From: Candidatus Latescibacterota bacterium
Lineage (GTDB): Bacteria; Latescibacterota; UBA2968
NCBI GenBank assembly: GCA_022824945.1
Contig: JAJDYX010000039.1
Coordinates: 164,611 to 228,610 of the forward strand
Reading direction: 5' to 3'
Length of the DNA stretch: 64,000 nt
Below, in pieces: positions 8,025 to 16,045 of this stretch. The position numbers were made by a program, and so were the translations under genes. Each line of letters opens with the position of its first letter. Position 1 is the first letter of the stretch. Below the pieces are notes generated by a model that saw nothing but the letters and a program-made list of their open reading frames with translations, did not search any database and was not told where the DNA came from.

Positions 8025-9245
8025 ATGTCACATTCTGAACTCACTCGCAGTATTCGATGGTATCCGATTTATGCTCCCCTCGCGCAGGCGTATTTCTGGT
8101 TGCCCGTCTTTTTTCTTTATTTTAACCAGCACATGCCCATTGAGCAGGTGCTGCGTCTCGAAGCCATTTACTATGTCGCTGTTGTTATTCTCGAAGTGCC
8201 CTCCGGGTATTTGTCCGATACCCTCGGTCGCCGTCTGACCCTTCTGATTTCCTCTGTTTCAGCGATCTTTGCGTATGCTCTCTTTTTTCTCGGTGATTCT
8301 TTTGATGTTTTTGTGCTGGCGCAAATTGGTTTGGCTGCAAGCATGGCCTTTCGGTCTGGAACGGATACGTCGTTTCACTACGATTTGCTCAAATGTTTGG
8401 GGCGAGAAGATGCTTATCCCCAGCGCGAAGCGCGCATTACGCGCAATGTTTTTATTGCTTCAGCAGGTGCCGCGCTCCTTGGAGGTGTAGGCTCCATCTA
8501 TGCTTTGCGCGTCGCTTATGGCTTATCTCTGTTGGGGGCGTGCGTGGCTTTTGTGCTGGTTTTGTTATTTTCCGAACCCGACCGAGAGATTAGCCCTGCG
8601 CTCAGGAGACAGGCTTCGGGTTTTTTTTCTCAGATTCGCGCCTGTCTCGCTTATCTCGGCCAACCCGTACTCGGGTGGTTGATGTTGTTTTCCGTTTTTA
8701 TGACGGTTATCAACCATATCCCTTATGAATTTTATCAACCCTATATCCAATTGCTCGGGGGCGAGGCTCCCACGCCGTTGCTTACGGGTTTGCACACGGC
8801 GCTGACGATGGGTATTGCCGCGTGGTTTGCAAGACAGAGTATTCGTCTGCGCGATCATCTCGGTACCCGGTCGGCTCTTATGCTCAGTGCAGGGGTGCAG
8901 GTTGTTCTCATTTCAATGATGGGGTTCTTTTTTCACCCCGTTGTTGCGCTTCTGTTGGCTTTCCGGTCTGTCCCGCGCGCGCTTATGATTGCGCCTCTCA
9001 ATGCGGCGACTGTTCCGCGCTTGGAACAACACCATCGCGCCACGTATCTTTCAATTCAGAGCCTGATTGGACGTTTGTCATTTTCGCTTTGTCTCGTTCT
9101 TCTCGCTGGTGTTTCAGAAGGCCCGGATGTTGCACTGTCGCATACGCTTTTGCACTGCGCGATTTTTTCCATTGCGGGGTGTGTCGTCCTCGTCGTTATC
9201 GCGCTTATGATTCCCAGGTCGCAGTGGCGGTTGACTCCAGAATAG
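8025..9245 (+). CDS. Major facilitator superfamily transporter
   Basis: A 406-aa hydrophobic protein with about 12 predicted membrane segments. The loop between segments 2 and 3 reads LSDTLGRRLTLL, a good match to the MFS signature GxLaDrxGRrxxl. The central loop is charged (EPDREISPALRRQ), separating the two six-helix halves. Substrate is unknown; such short MFS proteins are often drug or metabolite exporters. ATG 8025 is chosen; an in-frame TTG lies six bases upstream, and neither has a clear ribosome site. It is followed after 6 bp by a sulfatase gene, so uptake or export linked to sulfated compounds is conceivable but unproven. Confidence 0.85.
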   Translation: MSHSELTRSIRWYPIYAPLAQAYFWLPVFFLYFNQHMPIEQVLRLEAIYYVAVVILEVPSGYLSDTLGRRLTLLISSVSAIFAYALFFLGDSFDVFVLAQIGLAASMAFRSGTDTSFHYDLLKCLGREDAYPQREARITRNVFIASAGAALLGGVGSIYALRVAYGLSLLGACVAFVLVLLFSEPDREISPALRRQASGFFSQIRACLAYLGQPVLGWLMLFSVFMTVINHIPYEFYQPYIQLLGGEAPTPLLTGLHTALTMGIAAWFARQSIRLRDHLGTRSALMLSAGVQVVLISMMGFFFHPVVALLLAFRSVPRALMIAPLNAATVPRLEQHHRATYLSIQSLIGRLSFSLCLVLLAGVSEGPDVALSHTLLHCAIFSIAGCVVLVVIALMIPRSQWRLTPE

Positions 9246-9251
9246 GATTTT

Positions 9252-10703
9252 ATGATGAACTCATTTCTTAGAAAACCGAATTTGTTATTTATTTTTACGG
9301 ATCAACAGCGCGCAGATACGATGCGGTGTTATGGCAATGATTATATTGATACGCCGCATCTCAATGCGCTTGCGGATAAGAGTTTTGTTTTTGAGAATGC
9401 CTATGTCAGCCAGCCCGTGTGCAGTCCCTCGCGCGCTACGATGTTGTGCGGTCTCTACCCGCATACTGCACGCGTGCCAGCGTGCAATGTGCCATTGCCC
9501 CGGGAGGTGCAAACTATTGCTGAGATGGTTTCTTCCGATTATCGCTGTTGTTATAATGGCAAGTGGCATCTCGGCGATGAAATTTTTCCGCAGCACGGTT
9601 TTTCCGAGTGGGTTGGCACCGAGGATTCGTACCGTCGCTTTTTTTCGAGTTCCGAACGCCACGCATACCGCAGTGCCTACCATCATTTTCTCGTGGAAAA
9701 TGGTTTTGAACCCGATTCCGAATCCGAAGGTCAGGGCGTTTTTTCCCGCCATGTTGAAGCGAGTATGGATGAACCGTTTACCAAGGCGTCTTTCCAGGGC
9801 GACCGCGCTGCCGAATTTATACGCGCATGTGGCGATGATCCCTTTGTGCTCGCGGTTTCTTATCTGGAACCGCATCCACCGCATACCGGGCCATTAAACG
9901 ATTATTACGATCCGTCATTACTTCCCGTTGGTCCCACATTTCGCCAGAAGCCGCCTGCCAATGCGTCTCTTCTCAATCGCGTTTTGTCTGCTTATTATAT
10001 GGAGTCCGAAGAATACGGTTACGATCTTCGCACAGATGAAGGCTGGCGCGCTGTTCGCGCGCGCTATTATGGCAATGTTACGTTGATCGATCGCTCTGTT
10101 GGCAAGATTCTCGCTGCGCTTGAGGATAGCGGGCAGGCGGATAATACGATTATTGTGTTTACCAGTGATCACGGCGAGATGGTGGGCGATCACGGTATTT
10201 TGGGCAAGACTGTTTTGTACGAGGAGTCCGTCAAGGTGCCGCTTCTCGTTCATGTGCCCTATTTATCCAATCAGCAGCGTATGATCGGGGGGAATATTTC
10301 ACATATTGATCTTGTACCCACGCTTCTGGATTTGATGGGTGAATCGATTCCAGAACACCTGCAAGGCGAGAGCCGCGTGTCTGTGCTAAATGGGGGTGCA
10401 ACACTATCGGAGAATGATGTTTTTATTCAGTGGAACCGCAATGACGGACATCCACGTCCAGGTGAGGCCGAGGTCAATCCCGCTATGAGTACGCCGTGGC
10501 GATCTGTTATTTCCGCGGACCGCTGGAAGCTCAATCTCAGCGCGCACGATCAGTGTGAACTCTACGATTTGAATACCGATCCATGTGAAACTGTCAATTA
10601 TTTCGATGATTCCAAATGCCGGGACCGCATCCAGGACCTGACTGAGCGTATTCGACAGTGGCAGGTTCGGACAGATGATAGGACTTTATTGCCAGAAGTT
10701 TAG
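9252..10703 (+). CDS. Sulfatase (type I, formylglycine-dependent)
   Basis: A 483-aa sulfatase with the maturation motif CSPSRATMLCG, in which the Cys would be converted to formylglycine. FIFTDQQRAD near the N-terminus supplies the first calcium-binding Asp, and VFTSDHGEMVGDHG supplies the later Asp/His metal ligands; GKWHLG is also present. No convincing signal peptide is seen, so the protein may be cytoplasmic, acting on sulfate or phosphonate esters taken up by the cell. A sulfatase-maturating enzyme is not encoded in the window. It starts 6 bp after the MFS gene and ends 15 bp before signal peptidase. Substrate is not evident; some family members are phosphonate monoesterases or choline sulfatases. 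Confidence 0.92.
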   Translation: MMNSFLRKPNLLFIFTDQQRADTMRCYGNDYIDTPHLNALADKSFVFENAYVSQPVCSPSRATMLCGLYPHTARVPACNVPLPREVQTIAEMVSSDYRCCYNGKWHLGDEIFPQHGFSEWVGTEDSYRRFFSSSERHAYRSAYHHFLVENGFEPDSESEGQGVFSRHVEASMDEPFTKASFQGDRAAEFIRACGDDPFVLAVSYLEPHPPHTGPLNDYYDPSLLPVGPTFRQKPPANASLLNRVLSAYYMESEEYGYDLRTDEGWRAVRARYYGNVTLIDRSVGKILAALEDSGQADNTIIVFTSDHGEMVGDHGILGKTVLYEESVKVPLLVHVPYLSNQQRMIGGNISHIDLVPTLLDLMGESIPEHLQGESRVSVLNGGATLSENDVFIQWNRNDGHPRPGEAEVNPAMSTPWRSVISADRWKLNLSAHDQCELYDLNTDPCETVNYFDDSKCRDRIQDLTERIRQWQVRTDDRTLLPEV

Positions 10704-10718
10704 CAGGAGATTGATGGC

Positions 10719-11618
10719 GTGAAAACGCAGGAAAGAAAATGGTGGTTGGCAATTTTATTGGGGCTTCTATTTCCGGGACTCGGTCAGGTTTATAATGGGC
10801 AACTCAAAAAAGGTATCCTGTTTTATGTTCTTTATTCAGGAGGGGTGTTTTTATCGATCCTTATCATTTTGGGAGGTCTTGCGATTGCTCCTTTGAATCT
10901 TGGGGTAGCCCTGCTTTGTTTCCTGGTCATCTACTTTTATATTGCCTGGGACGCATTCAAAACGGCAAAAAAATCAACTCGAGATTTTCAGCGGAAAAGA
11001 TGTAATCACTGGTTGGTGTATCTGGCGGCAATTGTTGTGATCCTGTTCGTTTCTGGGGTAGTCATAAGACCATTTCTAAGAACCTGTGTACTTAGAACTT
11101 TTAGCATTCCCAGCATGGCAATGGCGGATACCCTTTTGAGTGGCGATTACATATTTGCAAACATGTTTGCCTATGGAATTAGAATCCCGTTTGTGGGGAA
11201 TCGTGCGATAGGGGCTGATCGGCCAGATCCAGGAGATTTGGTTATTTTTAAATTTCCAAAAGACCCTGAACGCGCGTTTATCAAACGATGCATAGCAATT
11301 GAAGGGCAAATAGTGAAGATGGAAAATAAGGCTGTGTATGTGGATGGAAAGCGATTTGCAGATGCAGATGGTGTTAAGAACGAGGATCTGAGAGTGCTGG
11401 ACAAACAGAATAGCCCGCGAGATAATTTTGGTCCTTATACGGTTCCAGACGGGCATTTTTTTGTTTTGGGCGATAACCGGGACGATAGTTACGACAGTCG
11501 ATTTTGGGGTGCTGTTCCAGTAGAAAATTTACTTGGCAAAGCTATTCAGATTTATTTTTCAAAAGATGAAGAGAGTGGGGAAATCAGATGGCTTCGGATT
11601 GGTCAAATACCCAATTAG
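10719..11618 (+). CDS. lepB: Signal peptidase I with an N-terminal extra membrane domain
   Basis: The C-terminal two thirds is a type I signal peptidase: FSIPSMAM holds the catalytic Ser132, AFIKRCIAIEG the general-base Lys189, and GDNRDDSYDSRFWG (251-264) is the box E signature. It cleaves signal peptides of exported proteins at the outer face of the inner membrane. Residues 1-80 form an additional hydrophobic module beginning LLFPGLGQVYNGQLKKG, which resembles TM2/DUF5683-type small membrane domains, before the usual anchor at ~98-118. Translation starts at GTG 10719 with AGGAGA at 10705-10710; the ATG at 10714 is out of frame. It sits between unrelated metabolic genes. Confidence 0.92.
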   Translation: MKTQERKWWLAILLGLLFPGLGQVYNGQLKKGILFYVLYSGGVFLSILIILGGLAIAPLNLGVALLCFLVIYFYIAWDAFKTAKKSTRDFQRKRCNHWLVYLAAIVVILFVSGVVIRPFLRTCVLRTFSIPSMAMADTLLSGDYIFANMFAYGIRIPFVGNRAIGADRPDPGDLVIFKFPKDPERAFIKRCIAIEGQIVKMENKAVYVDGKRFADADGVKNEDLRVLDKQNSPRDNFGPYTVPDGHFFVLGDNRDDSYDSRFWGAVPVENLLGKAIQIYFSKDEESGEIRWLRIGQIPN

Positions 11619-11632
11619 AAAAGAGGTTAAAC

Positions 11633-12670
11633 ATGCCAAAAGTCCTTCTCGCGTCTAATAAGCGCATTCGCGATAGCTATTTTCCGCCGGAGGAACTCAC
11701 CCGCCTTGAGACCTTCGCCACATGGGATTGGTTTGAGTGCGAGGGCGGTGGTATTTACGAGGCCCATCACGACTCTGAAACTGTCGCACGTTTAGTTGAT
11801 AGCATTGGGGATGTGGATGCTGTTGTCGTGTGCCACGGGTGTCCCACGATTGATGCCGAGGTGATGGATAATGCGCCAAATTTGAAGTTGGTTGGGGAAC
11901 TTGAGGGCGACCGCTTTGCCGCGCGCATTGATCTCGATGCCGCCTGGGAACGCGGTATCCGCACGGTTGATACGACTCAGGGGTCGTCTTATCCGGTTGC
12001 CGAATGGGCGCTCGCGCTTATCCTGATTGCGCTGCGCAATGCGGGGGCGGCTTTTCGCCGCATTATCGCTGGCGATACTATTGGTGCTAAAAATCGCGAT
12101 ATGCGAGGCATGTTGTTCGGCAAGCGCGTCGGTCTTATTGGGTGTGGGCATATGGGGCGCCGTCTGATTTCTTTTTTGCGTCCTTTTAATACGGATATCT
12201 GGGTTTGTGATCCGTATTTGTCCCGCGATATTGCCGAGATTGTGGGTTTTACGCAGACGTCGATGGATAAGGTTTTTTCAGAGTGCGATGTTATTGTCTG
12301 TGTTGCCCCGCTTACACCGCGCACCAGAGGTATGATTGGAAAACGCGAACTCGATCTCATCCGGCCCGGGTCGGCTTTTGTCAATGTTTCGCGCGGCGCA
12401 ATTGTCGATTCCAATGCTTTAATCGAACGCCTTAAGCGAGGTGATATTACCGCTGGTCTCGAGGTTTTTGATCCGGAACCTATTCCTCCCGATAGTGAGA
12501 TTATTCACCTTCCCAATGTGTTTTTAAGCCCGCATTTTTCGGGCTATACGGGCGATGATTATCCCCCTTTCTTCAGGCTTATGGTCGATGAACTCGATCG
12601 CTTTTTTCAGGGCCACGAGACGTGGTTTGATCTTACGCCACAATCGCAGGCCAATCGCAGAGGCGACTGA
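11633..12670 (+). CDS. D-isomer-specific 2-hydroxyacid dehydrogenase
   Basis: A 345-aa NAD-binding dehydrogenase. The Rossmann fingerprint is GLIGCGHMGRRLISFL followed by CDPYL; the catalytic set is visible as VNVSRGAIVD (Arg), GLEVFDPEP (Glu) and LSPHFSG (His). This family (phosphoglycerate, glycerate, formate and lactate dehydrogenases) interconverts 2-oxoacids and D-2-hydroxyacids. No ACT domain is present, so it is not an obvious SerA. ATG 11633 with AGAGG upstream is preferred to a codon inside lepB. It follows lepB by 14 bp and precedes the FG-GAP lipoprotein by 58 bp. Confidence 0.88.
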   Translation: MPKVLLASNKRIRDSYFPPEELTRLETFATWDWFECEGGGIYEAHHDSETVARLVDSIGDVDAVVVCHGCPTIDAEVMDNAPNLKLVGELEGDRFAARIDLDAAWERGIRTVDTTQGSSYPVAEWALALILIALRNAGAAFRRIIAGDTIGAKNRDMRGMLFGKRVGLIGCGHMGRRLISFLRPFNTDIWVCDPYLSRDIAEIVGFTQTSMDKVFSECDVIVCVAPLTPRTRGMIGKRELDLIRPGSAFVNVSRGAIVDSNALIERLKRGDITAGLEVFDPEPIPPDSEIIHLPNVFLSPHFSGYTGDDYPPFFRLMVDELDRFFQGHETWFDLTPQSQANRRGD

Positions 12671-12708
12671 TCGCTTTTACGAGTTCCGCGTTTTGGGTAT
12701 ATTCATAC

Positions 12709-12812
12709 CAACTATATCGGGAGATGTTATGTTTCGCCTCTATATCGCGGCTGTCTGCGGTATTTTGATGGCTTGCCAGAATCTGCCAGAACAGAAAGCA
12801 GAACCCTCTCAG
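12709..12812 (+). repeat. Duplicated lipoprotein leader segment, copy 1
   Basis: About 104 bp, from AACTATATCGGGAGATGTTA through the signal peptide and lipobox codons to CCTCTCAGCG, closely matches 13937-14040. The repeat covers the ribosome site, the start codon and the first ~27 codons of both lipoprotein genes, whereas the bodies of the two proteins are unrelated. It is a partial duplication that gave the FG-GAP gene the same expression and export signals as the cytochrome. Confidence 0.85.
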
Positions 12813-13859
12813 CGGACATTCCGGCCACGCAGGTCGTTGGGCGCGGGTAGCGAACTGACAGCCTCGCTGAGTCTGGGCGACGTCAACGGCGACGGGACAC
12901 TGGATGTGGTTGTCGCCAACGGTCGCCACTGGCCCGAGCAGAACCGGGTCTATTTCAATGATGGGCGAGCCGCCTTCACCCTCGCGCGTCGGCTGGGAGA
13001 TGAAGAGGCCGGCACGTATGCCGTCCCGCTGGCCGATTTCGACGGCGATGGCGATCTGGACGTCGCGGTGGGGAACGACCGCACGCGGAACCTCGTCTTT
13101 CTGAACGATGGCGCGGGCCGCTTCAAGGCTGGAGCCGCCTTTGGCACGCCGAGTTCGACGCGGAGCCTGACGTTGGCCGATCTGGACGCCGACGGATACA
13201 CCGACATCCTGGTTGTGAACCGGGGACGCCAGAACTTTATCTTCTATGGAGATGGTTCAGGGGCTTTCGACGAGGGGACGCCGTTCGGAACCGGAGACGA
13301 CTCCACGATCAATGTCGTCGCTGCGGATCTCGAAGGTGACGGGGATCCGGACCTTGTGCTCGCCAACCGCAACCGGGGCGCGAACACAGTTCACTGGAAC
13401 GACGCAGGCAGCTTCGATCGGGTGAGCCGGTACGGAACCGGCAGTGACGAGACCCGTGGCGTGGCGGTGGGCGATGTAGATGGCGACGGCCACCCAGACA
13501 TCGTGTCGGCGAACATCGGCGAGGCGAACGCAGTGTACTTCGGCGACGGGGCGGAAGGATTCGAGCGCAGCCTGTTGTTCGGGTCCGACGATCGGAGTTA
13601 CGCGGTCCGCCTGGCGGACGTGGATCTCGACGGCGACCTGGACATCATCGTGGCGAATGTGGGCGCGCAGAACGCGGTGTACTTCAACCGGGGCGGCGAG
13701 ACCTCGGAGTTCGACGAGTTTCGCTTTGGATGCGCGGACTGCTCGACGTACGGGTTGGCTGTCGGCGATCTGAACGGTGACCGGTTTCCGGAGATCGTGA
13801 CTGCGAATTCGGGGGCGCCGAATGGACTATTCGCGAATGTCGCAGTGAGGCGGGAGTAA
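12729..13859 (+). CDS. FG-GAP/VCBS-repeat lipoprotein, predicted seven-bladed beta-propeller
   Basis: A 376-aa lipoprotein: signal peptide with lipobox LMAC (Cys16), then seven repeats with Asp-rich calcium loops, for example GDVNGDGTLDVVVANG, ADFDGDGDLDVAVG, ADLDADGYTDILVV, GDVDGDGHPDIV and ADVDLDGDLDIIVAN. Seven FG-GAP repeats predict an integrin-alpha-like propeller for extracellular binding or adhesion. The start ATG 12729 follows GGGAG and shares its leader with the cytochrome gene downstream. The body is markedly more GC-rich than its neighbours (70% over 13021-13080 against 53% over 14041-14100, counted by hand), suggesting foreign origin joined to a native leader. Ligand is unknown. 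Confidence 0.88.
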   Translation: MFRLYIAAVCGILMACQNLPEQKAEPSQRTFRPRRSLGAGSELTASLSLGDVNGDGTLDVVVANGRHWPEQNRVYFNDGRAAFTLARRLGDEEAGTYAVPLADFDGDGDLDVAVGNDRTRNLVFLNDGAGRFKAGAAFGTPSSTRSLTLADLDADGYTDILVVNRGRQNFIFYGDGSGAFDEGTPFGTGDDSTINVVAADLEGDGDPDLVLANRNRGANTVHWNDAGSFDRVSRYGTGSDETRGVAVGDVDGDGHPDIVSANIGEANAVYFGDGAEGFERSLLFGSDDRSYAVRLADVDLDGDLDIIVANVGAQNAVYFNRGGETSEFDEFRFGCADCSTYGLAVGDLNGDRFPEIVTANSGAPNGLFANVAVRRE

Positions 13860-13936
13860 AGAGTCCGTGTCTCTTGCGGAGGGCTTTTGGATGTGGTATG
13901 ACTTCTCGACCCGACCTAACGTACATTAGTCGCTCA

Positions 13937-14040
13937 ACTATATCGGGAGATATTATGTTTCGCCTCTTTCTCACAGCTTTCTGCGGTATTTTGATGGCTT
14001 GCCAGAATCCGCCAGAGCAGAAAGCTGAACCCCCTCAGCG
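13937..14040 (+). repeat. Duplicated lipoprotein leader segment, copy 2
   Basis: Matches 12709-12812 with scattered substitutions (Y/F and I/L-type changes in the signal peptide). It lies at the head of the cytochrome c lipoprotein, which continues naturally into the copper operon, so this is the likelier parental copy. Confidence 0.85.
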
Positions 14041-14341
14041 ACCGCAGTTTGCCGCGGCAGATATTGAAAGGGGGAAGGCTCTGTACACAAAATACGGGTG
14101 CGCGGTTTGCCATGGTCGCAACGGCCACGGCAATGGTCAGATTGCGCGTACCCTGAATCCAAGGCCCCGCGATTTTCACGATCCCAAGGTTTATAAATAC
14201 GGGCGTTCAATTGAGGCTGTTTCACGTACTATTCTCAAGGGCGCGCTCAATGAACGGGGCATGGGTATGCCCGGCTATCCCCAAATTCCGGAAGAAGAAC
14301 GCAGAATTATTTCCATTTATATTGTTTCGCTACAGAAATGA
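13955..14341 (+). CDS. Class I cytochrome c lipoprotein
   Basis: A 128-aa mature-sized c-type cytochrome. The signal peptide ends in lipobox LMAC (Cys16); the heme-binding motif is CAVCH (49-53), followed by GRNGHGNG, and a candidate axial methionine lies in MGMPGYP (103-105). It would sit anchored at the outer face of the inner membrane or in the outer membrane, shuttling electrons. The ATG 13955 is preceded by GGGAGA. Its stop overlaps the start of the PCu(A)C gene (ATGA), and that gene overlaps SCO1 in the same way, so the three are translationally coupled. This context suggests a role with a copper terminal oxidase. Confidence 0.9.
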   Translation: MFRLFLTAFCGILMACQNPPEQKAEPPQRPQFAAADIERGKALYTKYGCAVCHGRNGHGNGQIARTLNPRPRDFHDPKVYKYGRSIEAVSRTILKGALNERGMGMPGYPQIPEEERRIISIYIVSLQK

Positions 14342-14784
14342 GATTGTGTCTTTTTCTTATATTTTCCCTGATTCTGCTTGGGGTGGGATGCAGTGATCGA
14401 GATATTTCTTCTATCACCATTAAAAACGCATGGGTGCGGCAGAATATTCCGCCACAGTCTGTGACGGCGGCTTATTTGGCTATTCACAATGAGGGGATGG
14501 CGACTGCGCTCATTTCTGCCTCTACGCCTGTGGCTGAGGTTGCCGAGATTCACGTTATGACGACTGATGGCAATATTATGCGTATGAAAAAAATTGACCG
14601 TTTGCCGATTCCAGAAGATGGTTCAGCGACTTTGCAACCCAGGGGTAACCATCTCATGCTCATTGGTCTCAGACGCGATTTGGCTCCGGGCGATTCTATC
14701 GCGCTTACGCTCACTTTTGCAAATGGTTATACACAGACGCTTCGGGCACCTGTTGTTTCATTTCGGAATGAAGGGCGCAGATGA
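14338..14784 (+). CDS. PCu(A)C-type periplasmic copper chaperone (DUF461)
   Basis: A 148-aa lipoprotein-like protein (signal peptide ending LLGVGC) with the exact copper-binding spacing of PCu(A)C: His72, Met83, His105 and Met107, i.e. H-x10-M-x21-H-x-M. These proteins bind Cu(I) in the periplasm and deliver it to the CuA site of cytochrome oxidase together with SCO1. The gene overlaps the cytochrome upstream and the SCO1 gene downstream by four bases each (ATGA), giving a tight operon. The assignment is strong because every metal ligand is visible at the expected distance. Confidence 0.93.
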   Translation: MRLCLFLIFSLILLGVGCSDRDISSITIKNAWVRQNIPPQSVTAAYLAIHNEGMATALISASTPVAEVAEIHVMTTDGNIMRMKKIDRLPIPEDGSATLQPRGNHLMLIGLRRDLAPGDSIALTLTFANGYTQTLRAPVVSFRNEGRR

Positions 14785-15443
14785 ATACGATCCGCAGATG
14801 GACGCAGATGGGCGCAGATAAATGGCGAGAGATACAGGGGGATGGGAGGTGGAGAGGTGCTTTACACTTTGTTCTTTGTTCTTTGTTCTTATTACTTGTG
14901 GCCTGTAAACCGCTTGAGCGCGTGCCGCAGTCCGATCCCGATCTCACCCTTTCTGCCGATCCCTTTCCCTTTGGTGGCGATTTGACGCTTGTTGACCACG
15001 ATGGTAATTCGTTCCATTTGGCAGGTCAACAGCGTCCGTTTCTTCTCTTTTTTGGCTATGCGAGTTGTCCCGATGCATGTCCCCAAACGATGGCGCGGCT
15101 TGCCAGTGCTTATACGATTTTAGGTGAGGATGCACGCGATCTCAGGACGCTTTTTGTCAGTGTTGATCCCGGGCGCGATTCACCGCAAACGCTCAAAACT
15201 TATTTGTCGCATTTTGACGTGCCAGCCGTTGGTCTTACAGGGGTGCAGGATAGTATTGATGCGGTGGTCAAACGCTATGCCGCTCACTATGAGATTGGCG
15301 AGCGGAATTCCGCAGCGGGGTATCTTATCGATCATTCCCTCTATACCTATCTCCTTGACCAGAACGGCGATTTGCGTTTCTTTTTTCGCCCGTCCCACAC
15401 CGCTGAAGATATCGCAACTGTGGTTCGTCAATTGTCCAGGTGA
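14781..15443 (+). CDS. SCO1/SenC family copper chaperone (thiol-disulfide type)
   Basis: A 220-aa SCO protein with a thioredoxin fold. The copper site is complete: CPDAC (Cys96, Cys100) and His185 in DHSLYTYLLD. Residues 27-42 form a membrane segment or lipoprotein signal (LLVAC, Cys42). The first ~26 residues are unusual: they are encoded by a copy of the CGCAGATG-type interspersed repeat (14785-14822), giving an odd polar N-terminal extension before the signal segment. Translation is coupled to the PCu(A)C gene by an ATGA overlap; an alternative start nearer the hydrophobic segment would remove the repeat-derived part. Works with PCu(A)C in CuA assembly. Confidence 0.92.
   Translation: MNTIRRWTQMGADKWREIQGDGRWRGALHFVLCSLFLLLVACKPLERVPQSDPDLTLSADPFPFGGDLTLVDHDGNSFHLAGQQRPFLLFFGYASCPDACPQTMARLASAYTILGEDARDLRTLFVSVDPGRDSPQTLKTYLSHFDVPAVGLTGVQDSIDAVVKRYAAHYEIGERNSAAGYLIDHSLYTYLLDQNGDLRFFFRPSHTAEDIATVVRQLSR
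14785..14822 (+). repeat. CGCAGATG-type interspersed short repeat, inside a coding sequence
   Basis: ATCCGCAGATGGACGCAGAT followed by GGGCGCAGATAAATGG, related to the units at 21160, 32085 and 58999. Here it forms the 5' end of the SCO1 gene. Confidence 0.6.
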
Positions 15444-15541
15444 ATTTTGATCTGAGACTGCGAAGACTCTGGAATAAGGAAATCGGAAACCGCTTGATGC
15501 GGAAAATATCTCACAGGTTGTGAGAGAATTAGAACGCAGTC

Positions 15542-15570
15542 CAATATGGCAATAGCCTGTTGCCATATTG
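15542..15570. repeat. Perfect 11-bp inverted repeat
   Basis: CAATATGGCAA and TTGCCATATTG are separated by 7 bases. No T-run follows, so it is not a standard terminator. It lies between SCO1 and the RHH gene, 28 bp before the RHH start, where it could be a toxin-antitoxin operator or the edge of the accessory island. It is otherwise unexplained. Confidence 0.6.
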
Positions 15571-15597
15571 AGCAAGGCCGCACAAGGTTGAGAGTCA

Positions 15598-15837
15598 ATG
15601 ACAACCATAAGCCTTACCATACCCGATTCACTTCACGCAACGGTCCGAGATATTGTCGAGCGTGAAGGCATGTCGCTTGAACAGTTTATTATGTTGGCAA
15701 TGGCTGAGAAGGCGTCGGCAATTGCTACAGAGACTTACCTTGAGGCGCGTGCCAAGCGAGGGAGTAGAGAGAAATTTTGGGTAGCGATGGCAAAGGTGAC
15801 GGATGTCGAGCCGCCAACAGATCAGGACCGGATTTAA
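15598..15837 (+). CDS. Small ribbon-helix-helix (Arc/CopG/HicB-like) DNA-binding protein
   Basis: A 79-aa protein beginning TISLTIPDSLHATVRDIVE, a beta strand plus two helices typical of RHH regulators, followed by GMSLEQFIMLAMAEKASA. The type is usually the antitoxin or antitoxin-like half of a type II toxin-antitoxin pair, but no toxin gene follows. A broken copy of its central part occurs at 17118-17189 beyond the Mrr-like gene. It marks the start of the accessory island. A perfect inverted repeat lies just upstream and could be its operator. Confidence 0.65.
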   Translation: MTTISLTIPDSLHATVRDIVEREGMSLEQFIMLAMAEKASAIATETYLEARAKRGSREKFWVAMAKVTDVEPPTDQDRI

Positions 15838-15908
15838 TTTGGGGTGAGAAGTCGATTGATCTTGGATTTAGTGGTCTGTCAAATAAGTTTCGCGTCTAAA
15901 CCCATTGG

Positions 15909-15973
15909 ATCCGACCTGCGTCGGAGTGACGAACGGCGGTTGTCATTGCGGCATGGTTTTGAGCCGCAATCCA
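15909..15973. repeat. REP-like palindromic repeat (ATTGCGGC family), copy A
   Basis: Two adjacent palindromes: TCCGAC..GTCGGA (15910-15925) and ATTGCGGC..GCCGCAAT (15945-15952 and 15963-15970), bordered by TGTC on one side and CCAG on the other. The second palindrome recurs at 38985, 55684 and 63305. It lies between the RHH gene and the broken Mrr-like gene. The remaining intergenic bases, about 15838-16045, show no other gene. Confidence 0.75.
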
Positions 15974-16045
15974 GGCTATCAGATAAAAATGTTAGCAAAT
16001 TTTTGGACTGACCATTCTTGACGGAATCAATCAAGAAGGAATACC

